64,000 nt of DNA from Guillardia theta CCMP2712 (lineage: Eukaryota > Cryptophyceae > Pyrenomonadales > Geminigeraceae): NCBI RefSeq assembly GCF_000315625.1, contig NW_005434638.1:526121-590120 (forward strand). The letters run 5' to 3'. The notes under the pieces are model-generated. The model was not told where the DNA came from. It did not search any database and saw only the letters and a program-made list of their open reading frames with translations. A program made the translations under genes and the position numbers. Positions 1-10,365 of this stretch are shown one piece after another; position 1 is the first letter of the stretch; every line of letters starts with the position of its first letter.

Positions 1-11
1 AGGGTTGGCAG

Positions 12-2145
12 GTCGATCGTGAAGCAGAGCTTGGTGAAGTGGGGATACTACGAGAACGTCTGCACCTTCTCGTACACGCAGGCTTGGTGGGACTGGGAGC
101 GGTGGGAGAGAGAGATCGACTGGATGGCAATGAGCGGCATCAACCTTCCCCTCTCCTTGACTGGCCAGGAGTATATCTCTCAGCGCGTCTTCAGGAGGCT
201 CGGACTCACAGACGAGCAGATGGCCTCCTACTTCACGGGCCCTGCCTTCCTTGCCTGGAACAGGATGATCAACATCAAGGCCTGGGGAGGGGGCCTCACG
301 CAGTCCTGGATAGATCAGCAGAGAGATCTCCAGCTCAAGATCCTCGCGAGGGAGAGAGAGCTGGGAATGCTGCCTGTGCTCCCTGCCTTTGCTGGGGGTG
401 TGCCCGAGGGAATGAAAAGCCTGTTCCCTGAAGCAAAGTTCACCCGCCACGGCAACTGGGGCGGATTCGCTGAGCAGCACTGCTGCGTGATGATGGTGGA
501 CCCGACGGACCCTCTCTTCCTCAAGATCGGCAAGATGTTCGTCGAGGAGGTGCGAGCGGTCTACGGCAGCAATCACATCTACTCCTGCGACACCTTCAAC
601 GAGAATCGGCCGAGGAGCGAGCATGGAAGCGTCGGGCTAGACTTCCTGTCGCACTCCTCCCGAGCAGTCTTCGAGTCGATGCGAGCAGCTGACCCCGACG
701 CCGTGTGGCTGATGCAAGGGTGGCTGTTCATGAACGACGCCAGGTTCTGGCAGAAGAGGGAGCTCGACGCGTATCTCAGCGGCGTGCCTGAGGACAGGAT
801 GATCATCCTTGACCTCTTCACCGACGTGTTCCCCGTGTGGAAGAGGAGGGACCTGCAGCGGCCGACGCCGATCGAGAAGAGAAGGTGGGTCTGGAACATG
901 CTACACTCCTTTGGAGGGAATTCAGGCATGTACGGGAGGCTGCAGGTGATCTCCAAGGACCCGGTGGTTGCCAAGAAAGAGTCCCAGACGATGGTGGGGG
1001 TGGGGATCACGACTGAGGGTATCGAGCAGAACCCAGTGGTATATGAGATGATGGCGGAGATGCGGTGGAGGGAGCAGGAGGTCGACGTTATGAGCTGGGT
1101 CGAGAAGTGGGCGGACAGGAGGCTCGGGCCGGAGGCTTCGAGGGAGAGGAAGGCCTTGGGGGAAGAGGCTTGGAGGGAGCTCGCTTCCACTGTCTACAGC
1201 TGCCCGGGCACGCAGATGGGGCAGGTGAAGAGCATGGTGGAGTCGCGGCCGCGGCTAGACTTGGCGTCAGGATGGATCCCTAACTCGGACTTCATGCCCA
1301 TCAAGAGGCACTACCCTGAAGAAGCCCTGGTGCGAGCATGGCTGAAGCTGCTGCGGGCGACGCGAGGAGGAGCCGATGGCTACACGTGCTCGAGCTCTGC
1401 TTCCTTCGACATAGCCGACGTGACCCGTCAGGTCCTCTCCGACCTCTTCGCCAGGCTCTTCCAGCCCCTCTCCTCCTTCTGCCAGACTCGCCTCGCCGGG
1501 TCTGCTGCTGTGCGGTCGTCCGCTCGAGGAGCAATCAGCACGGAGGAGGAGGCGGAGGAGAGGATGCAGACGCTGCTGGGCATCATCTCTGACATGGACA
1601 AGATGGTGGGGACGCAGCCGCGCATGCTGTTGGGGAAGTGGATCGAGGACGCGCGAGCGTGGGGGAAGAGCAAGGAGGAGGAGGAGGTGCTGGAGTTCAA
1701 CGCCAGGAACCTCGTGACGCTGTGGGGGCCGAGGGGAGAGATCGCCGACTACGCCTCGAAGCAGTGGCAGGGGTTGTTGTCAGACTACTACATGAGTAGG
1801 TGGAAGCTCTTCTTCGAGCACCTGCAGCAGGCGATCCGGGGGACACGAATCTTCAGCCAGCAGAGGTTCCAGCAGGAGCTTCTCGTCTTCGAGCAGCAGT
1901 GGCAGACGCGGACTTCGTCCTCCTTCCCCTCCTCCCCCGAGGGAAATGCAGTCGAACTGGCATGGCAGCTGCACGACAAGTACATCAAGCTGATCCAAGG
2001 AACGCTCGGACAGGGGACGGAGGATTTGCTTCCCCAAGGACCCGTCGTGCATGCTCCTGGGGCAGACATCCTTGCAGCTGATTCCCCGAGAGGAGGTGAG
2101 GAGGAGGAGGAGGAGGAGGAGCAAGAGGAGGAGCAAGAGGAGTAG
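12..2145 (+). CDS. NAGLU: Alpha-N-acetylglucosaminidase (NAGLU, GH89), 5' partial
   Basis: Hydrolyses terminal alpha-N-acetylglucosamine, classically from heparan sulfate in lysosomes. The visible part is one open frame entered through a probable splice acceptor at 10-11, so the N-terminal domain lies left of the window. Family landmarks occur in order: NVCTFSYTQAWWDWERWE, IDWMAMSGINLPL, FTGPAFLAWNRM, GMLPVLPAFAGGVPEGM, then the first catalytic glutamate in DTFNENRP (about residue 195 of this frame) and the second in TTEGIEQNPVVYEMMAE (about 333). Both correspond to the human NAGLU catalytic pair. The helical C-terminal domain is complete (LGKWIEDARAWG, LVTLWGPRGEIADYA, YYMSRWKLFFEHL). The last 20 residues are almost pure Glu/Gln, encoded by a GAGGAG run; this tail is unusual for the family. 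No break is seen. Family assignment is firm; lysosomal location is inferred. Confidence 0.93.
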
Positions 2146-2539
2146 GAGCCTAGGAAGTAACTGACTCCTTCGGTTGCTCAGAGCGAGAGGCAAGGGATGG
2201 AGAAGCCTTGCTGCTCGACGCTGCTCAAGGTGCAGGTCTCTTTCTCCTGGTTTCTTTCTCCCTACTGTGCTGACGGTGTGATTGCAGCTGAAGACTCAGC
2301 ATCCTCCTCCTCCTCCTCCTCCTCGAGGCGTCGGAGGAAGTCGCGGGAGGGAGTGGCGAGCGGCTCCTTGAGAGATCAGCTGGAGGGAAGGCAATAGGAG
2401 GAGGACGAGGCTGCTGTATTGAGATCATAATGACTGCGAAGATTGAACGACACATTAACAGAGCAGAAAAAAATTAAAAGGAGGGAAGTTGGAGGACTCT
2501 CCTTTCTTCCAACGTCTCTTCCACCACCTTAGTCTCCTC

Positions 2540-2570
<31 letters not shown>

Positions 2571-3237
2571 TCCTCCATTCTTGTCTCTATCATCACAGCT
2601 CGGGGATATGGTACACTAGCGCACGAGCGAAGACCACGCGGCAGAGAAGTAGTCAGCACCTGCAACGACCTCATCGAGGCCGAAAGAGAGAGGAGGAGAG
2701 GGGGGGGGGGGGGGGGGGGGGAAAAGAGAAGGAAGGGGAAAAGGGGAAAAACAGTGGGGACAGGAAAATGGGGGATAGGGAGGGTAAAATTATCTTCTAC
2801 AGGGGGGGAAAAGGGGAAGGGGTCATTTTCTTTTTTGGCAAGGATGGAAAAANNNNNNNNNNNNNNNNNNNNNNNNNNNNNNNNNNNNNNNNNNNNNNNN
2901 NNNNNNNNNNNNNNNNNNNNNNNNNNNNNNNNNNNNNNNNNNNNNNNNNNNNCGAGAGAGAGAGGAGAGGGAGGGGGGGGGGGGCGGGAGAAAGAGAGAG
3001 AGAGGAAGAGGAGGAAAACGAGTGGGGACAGGACAATGGGCGATGAGGAGGCAAAGATAACGTTCGACAGGGAGGAGAAGGAGGAAGGTGACAGCACGAG
3101 GAAAGGAGAAGGAGGAAAGAAAGACTGGCATGGGAGGGAGAGAAGTAACCGGAAATGACTGCGAGAAGAGTTGAAACCCAGAGGAGGAGTATGGAGGTCC
3201 AGAAGAGTATGCCCAGTCCGCTCGCTCCTCCTGCTCA
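2146..3237. other. Intergenic, low complexity, interrupted by assembly gap
   Basis: No gene is supported. The stretch holds CTCCTC runs (about 2530-2575), a poly-G run (about 2701-2721), and purine-rich sequence on both sides of a run of Ns. The long open frames across it are artefacts of low complexity and the Ns. Confidence 0.8.
2853..2952. other. Assembly gap (100 N)
   Basis: Exactly 100 undetermined bases, the conventional placeholder for a gap of unknown size. It is flanked by G-rich homopolymer and GA repeats, which probably caused the break. Confidence 0.99.
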
Positions 3238-4283
3238 CTACGTCAGACGCGCGAGGCACGTCTCTCCCGTTTTACCCGTCGGCATTACAAACAACAGGCC
3301 AGTGATTGCGAACATCTGCATGAGCGGAATGAGGCGAGGAGGAGGAGATGGGAAGGGGTAGGGTGCAAGAGGGGAGATAGTAAGGGAACGGAGGCGATGG
3401 AAGGGGAGGAGATGAGAGAGGAGGAGATGGAAGGGAAGGAGATGAGAGAGGAGGAGAGGGGGGGGGGGGAGATGGGTGCTGAGGAGGTGGGAGGACAGTA
3501 GGAGGTGGGAGAGGAGGAGATGGGAGGGGAGGGAGTCGCTCTGGAGGTAGCAGTGCAGAACCTGGATCGCTGTCTTCCACTTGCCGAGGTTCCCCACTTG
3601 TACTTCAGCTCTCTTGCCCTCCTGCGGGGGAATCTGAGGGGACGCCGAGGTACATGAGCACGCCGCTACCTGTGCCATCCACTCTCTCAGAGCAGACACG
3701 GCGATCTCTCTGCAGATGGTGATGGCGGAAGCGACTGCGACTCCTCCTCCCACCCGGCTATAACCCTGGGACACGAACATGATCCCACGAGCTCGAGGCC
3801 TGTGCAGAGTCCTCTCACCGCCGAGAGGAAGACGAGGGCAGTGGCGACCATGAGCTGGATCAGACTCGTCAGGTCATGAGGAGACTTGTCGTCATTGACT
3901 TGCCTTATCAGCTACGGGATCGAGGAAAGCGCCGAAGTTGGACGAAATTTTCCATCTCCTCGCCAGGTACCTGCTCTACCTATCAACAGAGAGGAGACGC
4001 ACTTTCTCCTTCTTCCTCACCCGTCCACCAGATCCGTCAGGGATGCGACAGCAAAGATGACCGAGGCGACGACGTTGCGACCCTGGCCGGCACGATCAGC
4101 GCTAAACCTTCTATGGGCTGAGAGGACATACCGGGTACGACGACACGAGAAAGGCAACCATGAGGGGTATCATCAAAACTCTCGCCTTGTCTTGCAGGTC
4201 ACTTGGGTGAAACCTCCACCTCCCCTCACCATCGTCAGGACGTTGGGCAAGTTCCACAAGTGCTTGTCCTTGGCCCACTTCCA
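3238..4283 (-). CDS. Phosphatidylglycerophosphate synthase (CDP-alcohol phosphatidyltransferase), 5' incomplete
   Basis: Transfers phosphatidyl from CDP-diacylglycerol to glycerol-3-phosphate, the committed step to phosphatidylglycerol and cardiolipin; acts in mitochondrial or plastid membranes. Read from exons on the minus strand: WKWAKDKHLWNLPNVLTM (4283-4230), then ARVLMIPLMVAFLVSSYP, then an exon ending SVIFAVASLTDLVDG, then YLARRWKISSNFGAFLDPVA. Together the last two give the full CDP-alcohol phosphatidyltransferase signature DxxDGxxARx8GxxxDxxxD with every key residue present. Later exons give VGGGVAVASAITI, REIAVSALREWMAQ, VQVGNLGKWKTAIQ and MFAITGLLFVMPTGKTGE, ending at TAG 3238-3240. 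REIxxSxLREWMA and LGKWKTxxQ are hallmarks of bacterial/organellar PgsA. One intron uses a GC donor. The N-terminus and any transit peptide are not resolved. Confidence 0.87.
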
Positions 4284-5166
4284 CTGCAATAGAAGAATGA
4301 TTATCTTAACACTGCATGTGAAATCTTCCAGCACCATGCTACTCGTTTCTCCCTCCTGTTTGTTGTTGTCTTCAGTGCCTTGAAGAGCTGTAGAAGCGTC
4401 TTTCTGCCATGATCGCGAACATGTCACTAAAACACTCTCAGACTTGCTGCACAAACCTTGCTGCTGTTCAGATTACGACCTTGTCTACAACATCGACAGA
4501 TCAGCATCCGAATCTTGAAACAGGGAGTCTGTTACCTCGATCGCATTTGCACTTGTGAGACTGAGTGGGGAAAGGTCATGCGGCAGTAGTCGCGCTGTTT
4601 ATCACCTCTAGCGTCCAAGGCTGCGCTCGGATCAAACAGTCAAAGACAGCGACAAGACTCTGCGTTTACCTGTGAGAGGGAAGGAGCAACTGGGGGGCTG
4701 GCGGGCCAAGTCAGGCACGGGGGCCTTGACGAAGACTCTGTTGCAGGAGCTTGAAAAAGCTGCTGCCTTGTGAGACGTTTTCGCCCTGCTCAGACTAGGA
4801 CTAGGACACGTACCTGGCTTGCAGACAGGTCGGAAAGAGCTGGCGAAACCGTCGGTCAACGACCGCGGGCACAGAGGAGAGGGAGGAGAGAGCCATACCT
4901 GAGATGAGAGTGTTGTGGAGCCTCTGGTGGCAAGAATCCAGTCAGTCAGGGCTGAAGCCCAGCATGCGACTCGGGGACGATGAGGGCTCACCTAGTGGGA
5001 AGCTGCTGAGGGGCAACATCTCATCGTGGTAGTTTCGAAGATCCTGAATGAAATGCAATGAGCACAAGCCAAGATCGGGAGCTTTTTTTCTGCGAGTTCC
5101 CTCAGCCCTCATGGCATCTCTCTGCACACACCATGCTGTCTTGACCTCGCTGGCCTCCATCTCCAT
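4284..5166 (-). other. Possible upstream exons of the PGP synthase gene
   Basis: Short minus-strand blocks with plausible splice borders occur here, for example a block beginning DLRNYHDEMLPLSSFPL (about 5051-5000) followed by a GT donor, a short RLHNTLIS block (about 4920), and a Ser/Pro-rich block around 4660-4760. They could encode an organelle-targeting N-terminus or belong to a neighbouring gene. I recognise no domain and cannot fix the start. Confidence 0.3.
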
Positions 5167-6081
5167 CCTGGCGCAGCACCTCGTGGCCTCGCTATCTCAC
5201 TCCACCGACCTCTCTGCTTCCTGTTCGCTGTGCTGTGCTGTGCTGTGTGTTCCATTCCTGAACATCTCTTCATTCCCTTCCCCTTCCCCTACCAGCCCCC
5301 TTATCCTGGCCCTTTTCCTTGCCTTTGCCCTTCTCTTCCCCTCTTTCCCCTCACCAGCTCCCCTCCCCTTCATTCCCTCGCTCCCCTTCACTCGTATATT
5401 TTCCTGTCCTGACCTGACCTGACCTGACCTGTCCCGTCCTGTCCTGTCCCGTCTTGTCCTGTCCTTTCCTGTCCTGTCCTGTCCTCTCCCGTCCTGTCCT
5501 GTCCTGTCCTGACCTGACCTGTCCTCTCAACCAAGTGCATTGCAGTTTGCCTTCATACTGCTGCGGAACAGCGTAACCACCCCTACCCATTCAGATCCAT
5601 ACCAAATTACCCCTACTGCCATCTATACCCATTGAAGTCCTACCCCACCCCCAGATTTTCCCGCCTACACTTAAAAGCGAGTGGGAGGGGTGGAAAATTT
5701 CAAGTCAGTCCTGAGTGAAGTTCGGATCGGGCGGCCGGGCCGTGCTGGCGGGCCCTCCCGGAGTCCCTTCAGTGCTCTTGCCGCCGTTCGGCCTGCCGCG
5801 CATTTTTACCTGCCATTCAGAGTCACTCACACTGTCAGGCAGACTCCGAGCATCCTGGCATCCTTGCTCATAGTCAGCGGCTCAGTATGCCGCCACTGGC
5901 AGTTGCGGATGATGCCATGATGGTTCAAGGTTAGTGCGGCCCGCCAGCCGCGCGGCATGACAGTTGAGAGTCAATCCGCCTACCTTCGGCTCTGATTCCA
6001 CCAGAGCACTGTACAATCACAAAACATGGTCTAACAAAGCGCTGAAAGAGAAATTTATTTTACAAATCACCTACTGTGCAC
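5167..6081. other. Intergenic with GC-rich block
   Basis: No coding signal. Pyrimidine-rich DNA and a CCTGT/CCTGA array are followed by a GC-rich block (about 5725-5810, 5930-5960) resembling others near 7410-7440, 9620-9760 and 48870-49040. These GC-rich patches look like members of a dispersed noncoding repeat family; this is inferred from composition and short shared words. Confidence 0.5.
5411..5523. repeat. Pentanucleotide array (CCTGT/CCTGA)
   Basis: Repeated CCTGA units followed by CCTGT with CCCGT and CTTGT variants, then CCTGA units again, over about 110 bp. Simple tandem repeat, degenerate in the middle. Confidence 0.85.
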
Positions 6082-6627
6082 TCAGCTATCGAACAGTAGG
6101 TGGGCAGCATCGGTGTACAACAAGAAGTCACGAGAAATGCTTCGCCTCTTCCTGTATTGTTTCTTGCGATCCTCAAAGTCGCTGGTGTCTTTGTTTCTTT
6201 CAAACGTCAACCTGCATATTTTTGAAAACCGAAGAACGAATCTGCTAAGGATCGCCTGCACATACTTCCCAAGATTGAACACTCTCTGTACTAGGCCAGC
6301 GATGAGCATGTCTTTTGTGGTATAAGCTGCACTTGGCTCTGGTAGGGTAAGCGTGACACTTCTGCAGTCAGAGCTTCCTCTGACGCTGGAGTACTCCTGG
6401 GTTGCGGTTGACGAGGATGACGTCGTCCTCGAGGGTGTGTGGGTCACTTTCGTGACGTCAGGCCGCATTTGATCGGTTAACCATTTCTTGCTCGATTCCT
6501 CTCCGATGGTTTTTCTGAGCTCAATGAAGAAATATAGGTCTGCTACTTTGAGTTTCTTCATGGCCCTTTGATTGGTTGGAGATGATGGACATCTCGCGGG
6601 AACGCTATCGACGCGCGTTTTTTCCAT
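6082..6627 (-). CDS. Hypothetical protein, 181 aa
   Basis: An ATG-initiated open frame of balanced composition without simple repeats, starting MEKTRVDSVPARCPSSPTNQ. A leucine/lysine-rich stretch (KLKVADLYFFIELRKTIGEE) is followed by a Ser/Thr-rich linker and a basic C-terminal third. I recognise no family. It could be a real single-exon gene or a chance frame; it has no supporting neighbour or motif. Confidence 0.35.
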   Translation of the reverse strand: MEKTRVDSVPARCPSSPTNQRAMKKLKVADLYFFIELRKTIGEESSKKWLTDQMRPDVTKVTHTPSRTTSSSSTATQEYSSVRGSSDCRSVTLTLPEPSAAYTTKDMLIAGLVQRVFNLGKYVQAILSRFVLRFSKICRLTFERNKDTSDFEDRKKQYRKRRSISRDFLLYTDAAHLLFDS

Positions 6628-7994
6628 TGCGGCAATGCCAAAAATTCACGATTGGTCTCAGTTTGGTGTTTAGACTTGATCTAACTCAAGAAAGGCGATC
6701 CCTTTTGTTTCCTGTTGCTTCTAATTTGCTCCGTGCTCCCTCCTGACGATGCTGGTAGATTCCTCGGTCTCGCCTTACCGCCTGTCCCCTTCCTCCTTTT
6801 ATCCGCCTGCGTCTCGGAGTGGCAAAATCGAAACGATTGGACAAATCTAATGAAATGATGACAGTCTTTGCCTCACTTGATGACGATTTTTATCTTTACT
6901 ACTGTCATCACACAGCACCTACCCTTCGAAAGAAGTTCACACAAGGGGTGTCCAACGACACAATTGTATTCCAAAACGATCGATTTCATGAATATGATGT
7001 CAGCAGTCATGAAGCACTTTACCCCATCATCCACCACCCGTTCTTTTCCATGGAATAAGAGGGGTACCTTGCGATGGTGTGTCCAAGTAAAGTATGAAAG
7101 CCAATCGTATTGGAGCAGTCATGTCTTCAGTTTAGCACCTAACATGACTGCTGACAGTCATCGACTTCGGATGGATCCGATCGACTACAGCGGGGGCAGG
7201 GAACCAGCAAGGTTGTATGGAATTAGTGCCCTGTGATCAAGGCTTTCAAAACGTCTGAGGCCGACTTGATCTTGTATTAGCATCTCAACTGTGGAAATGA
7301 CTAATAAATTTCCGTGGGGCAAAACTATCTAAAAGATCTAAAATTGTTACAGTCAGCCGAATGTAAAAGGAGGTTTTCGCTCAGATACAGCCAGCCACTG
7401 CCCAGGCATAGTGCCGCGGCCCGGCCGCCGGCCGGGCCGGATATGATATCACATTTACTCAAAGTTAAGTTAAAAGTCAGTACGAGGACAAACAGTCGGT
7501 ACTGGTACTACTTTTAGTCAAGGTACTTCGTTATGATACAAACTCATCAGATGTAACTAAACTTTTAATGGATTTATACAGTTGAGTTGAAATCCTGTAC
7601 AAATATCCGCAGACATCAGTACTGAATGTTTACTTCCGAAGTACCGACTCCGAAGCTTCCGGTACTGTAGGGATCCGAACTCCCGTACTATCCTTCTTAC
7701 TTCCCTGTTGCTCGAAGCATCCACCTCCCAGGCATGGCTCCTTGAAGAAGGGACGCTGCTGGCGAAAGAGTCGTCCTCAGCATCCATCTCCCTCCCACGT
7801 GTTGCTCCTGCTAGCTCGAGGAGCCGCAGTCAACTTGCCGAGGCGATCTCAGTCCTCCCGATCTTCCAGTCTCAGTCCTCCCGATCGGGGAAACAACGTT
7901 TGCCAGGCGCGGCATCTAGCCTTGTTGTTTTCATCCAGCCTTTCCTGTATCCATACCCACACCCACCTCCAAGTTCTCTAACGCTTGAGGAGGC
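6628..7994. other. Intergenic with dispersed repeat
   Basis: No convincing gene. It contains a CGGCCGG-rich patch (7411-7440) followed directly by a 38-bp sequence (7454-7491) that recurs at 49454-49491. The last ~300 bp are probably the promoter and 5' UTR of the gene starting at 7995. Confidence 0.55.
7454..7491 (+). repeat. Dispersed 38-bp repeat, copy 1
   Basis: Matches 49454-49491 over 38 bp with a single mismatch (AAAAG versus AAAAA in the middle), same orientation, 42 kb apart. It begins TTTACTCAAAGTTAAG and ends TACGAGGACAA. The other copy lies inside a transposon-like element, so this is probably a remnant of a related element. Confidence 0.85.
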
Positions 7995-8654
7995 ATGGGA
8001 ATGGCAGAGTCATACCTCTGCTGCACAGATCCACCCGAGGCCCAGCAGAAGATGAGGATCGTGCACCAGAAGAACGTCAGAGGGTCTCTCAAGCCCATCC
8101 TCTACTCACCCGAACAAGGATTTCAGCGCGGCGGCCGCGTGTCTCCAAGACATGACCAGGACAATATATCCAGAAAGAACATTCGATTCAAAGACCCTCC
8201 CGAGCATCAAGCAGCGCAAAGGAGTTTCAATGTGGTTGTCAATCATAATGAGCAACGTGAGAATAAAACAAGTGAATCAAAGCCGGCTTCCGACAAGGCA
8301 CCAGATGTCATGCTCGAGGCCTTCAGGCGCTTTCCCTCGTACCACAAGGGCAAGGTTACGCTCCAGGACATCGAGCAAAACCTGCGGAAAGTGTTGCCCG
8401 ACGCCAGGAATCTTGAATGTCTCAAGGCGTCTATCGCGCAGGCGAGGAAGCAGTCAGAAATCGATCAGGTACAGTGGGAGGACAAGGCATGCAGGAGATG
8501 AGACCCTGACTTGTCTGAGCAGGTCGATATCGAGACTTTCAGGAAGTCCTTTGAGACGCACTTCAAAGCAAGAGAGCAACCCACAATCAGCAGTGGAGAT
8601 CGATTTCAACACCAGTACCAGGCTAGATTCGGAGAAATGTTTGATAGCTTTTGA
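7995..8654 (+). CDS. Small EF-hand-like protein, two exons
   Basis: Exon 1 is 7995-8468, the intron 8469-8522 (GTACAG...GAGCAG), exon 2 8523-8654; both exons are in phase 0 and give about 201 aa. The N-terminal half is basic and polar. The C-terminal part has helix-loop-helix character: VMLEAFRRFPSYHKGKVTLQ, DIEQNLRKVLPD, then VDIETFRKSFETHF from exon 2. The spacing recalls a degenerate calmodulin-like EF-hand pair, but the loop acidic residues are mostly missing (YHKGKVTLQDIE), so calcium binding is doubtful. A decayed partial copy follows about 600 bp downstream. Confidence 0.6.
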
Positions 8655-9947
8655 GTCTGGAATACTGATACTGTTCGATTCCTCTCGGAGCCGGATGGTC
8701 CTTGCGCTTCCTATCGGAGTCAGATGGTTGGGCCGACCTCGCGGTTTCTGGCTTTGACATGCAGGTCTTACAAGCATCCCATGACGCTGCCGAAGAACCG
8801 CCTCTACTAACACCCGCCGCCCCCATTTCTCGCTCCTTTCTCGCTCACGATCCAGTCCTTCTTCGACTCTCCCTCGCTGATCCATACTCATACTCGTATA
8901 CATCACCCGCACCTTAAGCTGGAGAGTGGTGTGAAACAAAAGCTATAACACGGGAGCACTGTCTTTTGCAGGAGATATTAAACTTGCGAAGGCCCTTTTC
9001 ACAAGATCATCGAGTTTTCCTAGGAGGACGAAAGATCACTGAGCTCTGAGACTGATCCTCTGGCTGCCACGAGCCTTGAGGACCTCATAGATGGCAGCAC
9101 AAGAATCATGCTTTGTCAATGGTTGTCCCTGCAACAGTAGAGCATTGCCGGATACCAAGGCTCTGAGTCTGCTAACCGTTGAAGCTCTTGAAAGAAAGTG
9201 AGAAAGTTCAAGTCTGATTCAGCCTGATGGGTTTGCGTAACGTGAGAGGAGAGCAGAGTGTGTCAAAGCAGAACCCAAACAGGCGTCCTGATGTCATACT
9301 TGAGGCCTTCAGGCCGAACTCGGAAAATCGATCCTGGCAGAACTGTGGGAGGACAAGGACCGTCACTCGGACTGATGATGCATTGAGACTTTCAGGAAGC
9401 CTCAGGCTCGGACATCAGAATCATCCGTGACTTCAAGGCTGTTGACGAGGATCCGTTCAAAAAGAATTTCGACGCGGGGCCCTCAGCAACAAGCCTCTAG
9501 GTTGTCGCCGGATCGGATTTAAGTTACACGGCGGTGCACGCTGCGGCTCCTCTGACTTACTGAAGATCGGACTGACCGGGCCAGTAACTATGAACCACGT
9601 GCAAGCCCACTCAGTACAGGGCCGACCCGGAATGTTCAAGCCCGGGCTCGCTGGCCCGGATCACCGAGTCACGCCCGGTGGCCGCCCGGAGGGCCGGCCG
9701 AGTCCCGGACACGGTCACCACCTTTACTCAACTAGTGGACCGTTCGGTGCCCGGCGGCGGGATGATGACGGTGTCACTGAACGGGCAGCTGATGAAACGT
9801 GGCAGTCAAATTCCCGCCTGAGATTCCAAATTGTACAATCAAAATTAAAAGCTGAATTTCAGTAGCGCCAAGGTGTAATTCTAACTTTTAGAGGAGATTT
9901 TCAGCATTAAGGTTCAAATCATCCTTTGGACCGGAAATAGCGCAAAA
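8655..9947. other. Intergenic with pseudogene fragment and GC-rich repeat
   Basis: Apart from the fragment at 9236-9440, no gene is seen. 9620-9760 is a GC-rich block (runs of CCCGGGC, GGCCGGCC) like those at 5.7, 7.4 and 48.9 kb. The final ~150 bp are AT-rich and likely hold the promoter of the gene at 9948. Confidence 0.55.
9236..9440 (+). pseudogene. Decayed partial copy of the 7995-8654 gene
   Basis: Three short segments resemble the upstream gene in the same order: a SKQNPNRRPDVILEAFR-coding stretch at about 9256-9310 (compare SKPASDKAPDVMLEAFR at about 8278-8330), a GGGAGGACAAGG word at about 9349 (compare 8479, within the intron), and a GAGACTTTCAGGAAG stretch at about 9384 (compare 8531). 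The sequence between them is shortened and frames are lost. It reads as a truncated tandem duplicate. Confidence 0.55.
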
Positions 9948-10330
9948 ATGGTAGCCAGGAGGCGCATGGCGCTGGCCATGGTGGCGATGGTATTAGGTGA
10001 GGATGAGAGAAGAGGAGGAATTCATGATCCCTTCGTTATTATTGCTGCATTTGCTGGGGAGCTGGTTGCGTCTTGATGGTTTTACTTGTGTGGGGTATGG
10101 TGGGACTGAAATTGTTCCGGTGACGTGTCGTGGTATGTTGGAAGCAGTCTGCTGTTTGCCGGTTGCGTTGTTCACGAACTGATATATCTCTGTCTATCTC
10201 TATCTCTATCTCCATCTCCATCTCTATTCCCGCCTCCTCCTCCATTTTCCCTCTACCTCCACCCCCACCTCTACCACGATCAATTAGTTTCTGTACCTTG
10301 AGTATTATCTATCTCACTCACTCACTCACT

Positions 10331-10365
<35 letters not shown>

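Noticed and set aside
2474-3259. ORFs running through the N gap
   Set aside because: Open only because Ns cannot encode stops; flanks are low complexity.
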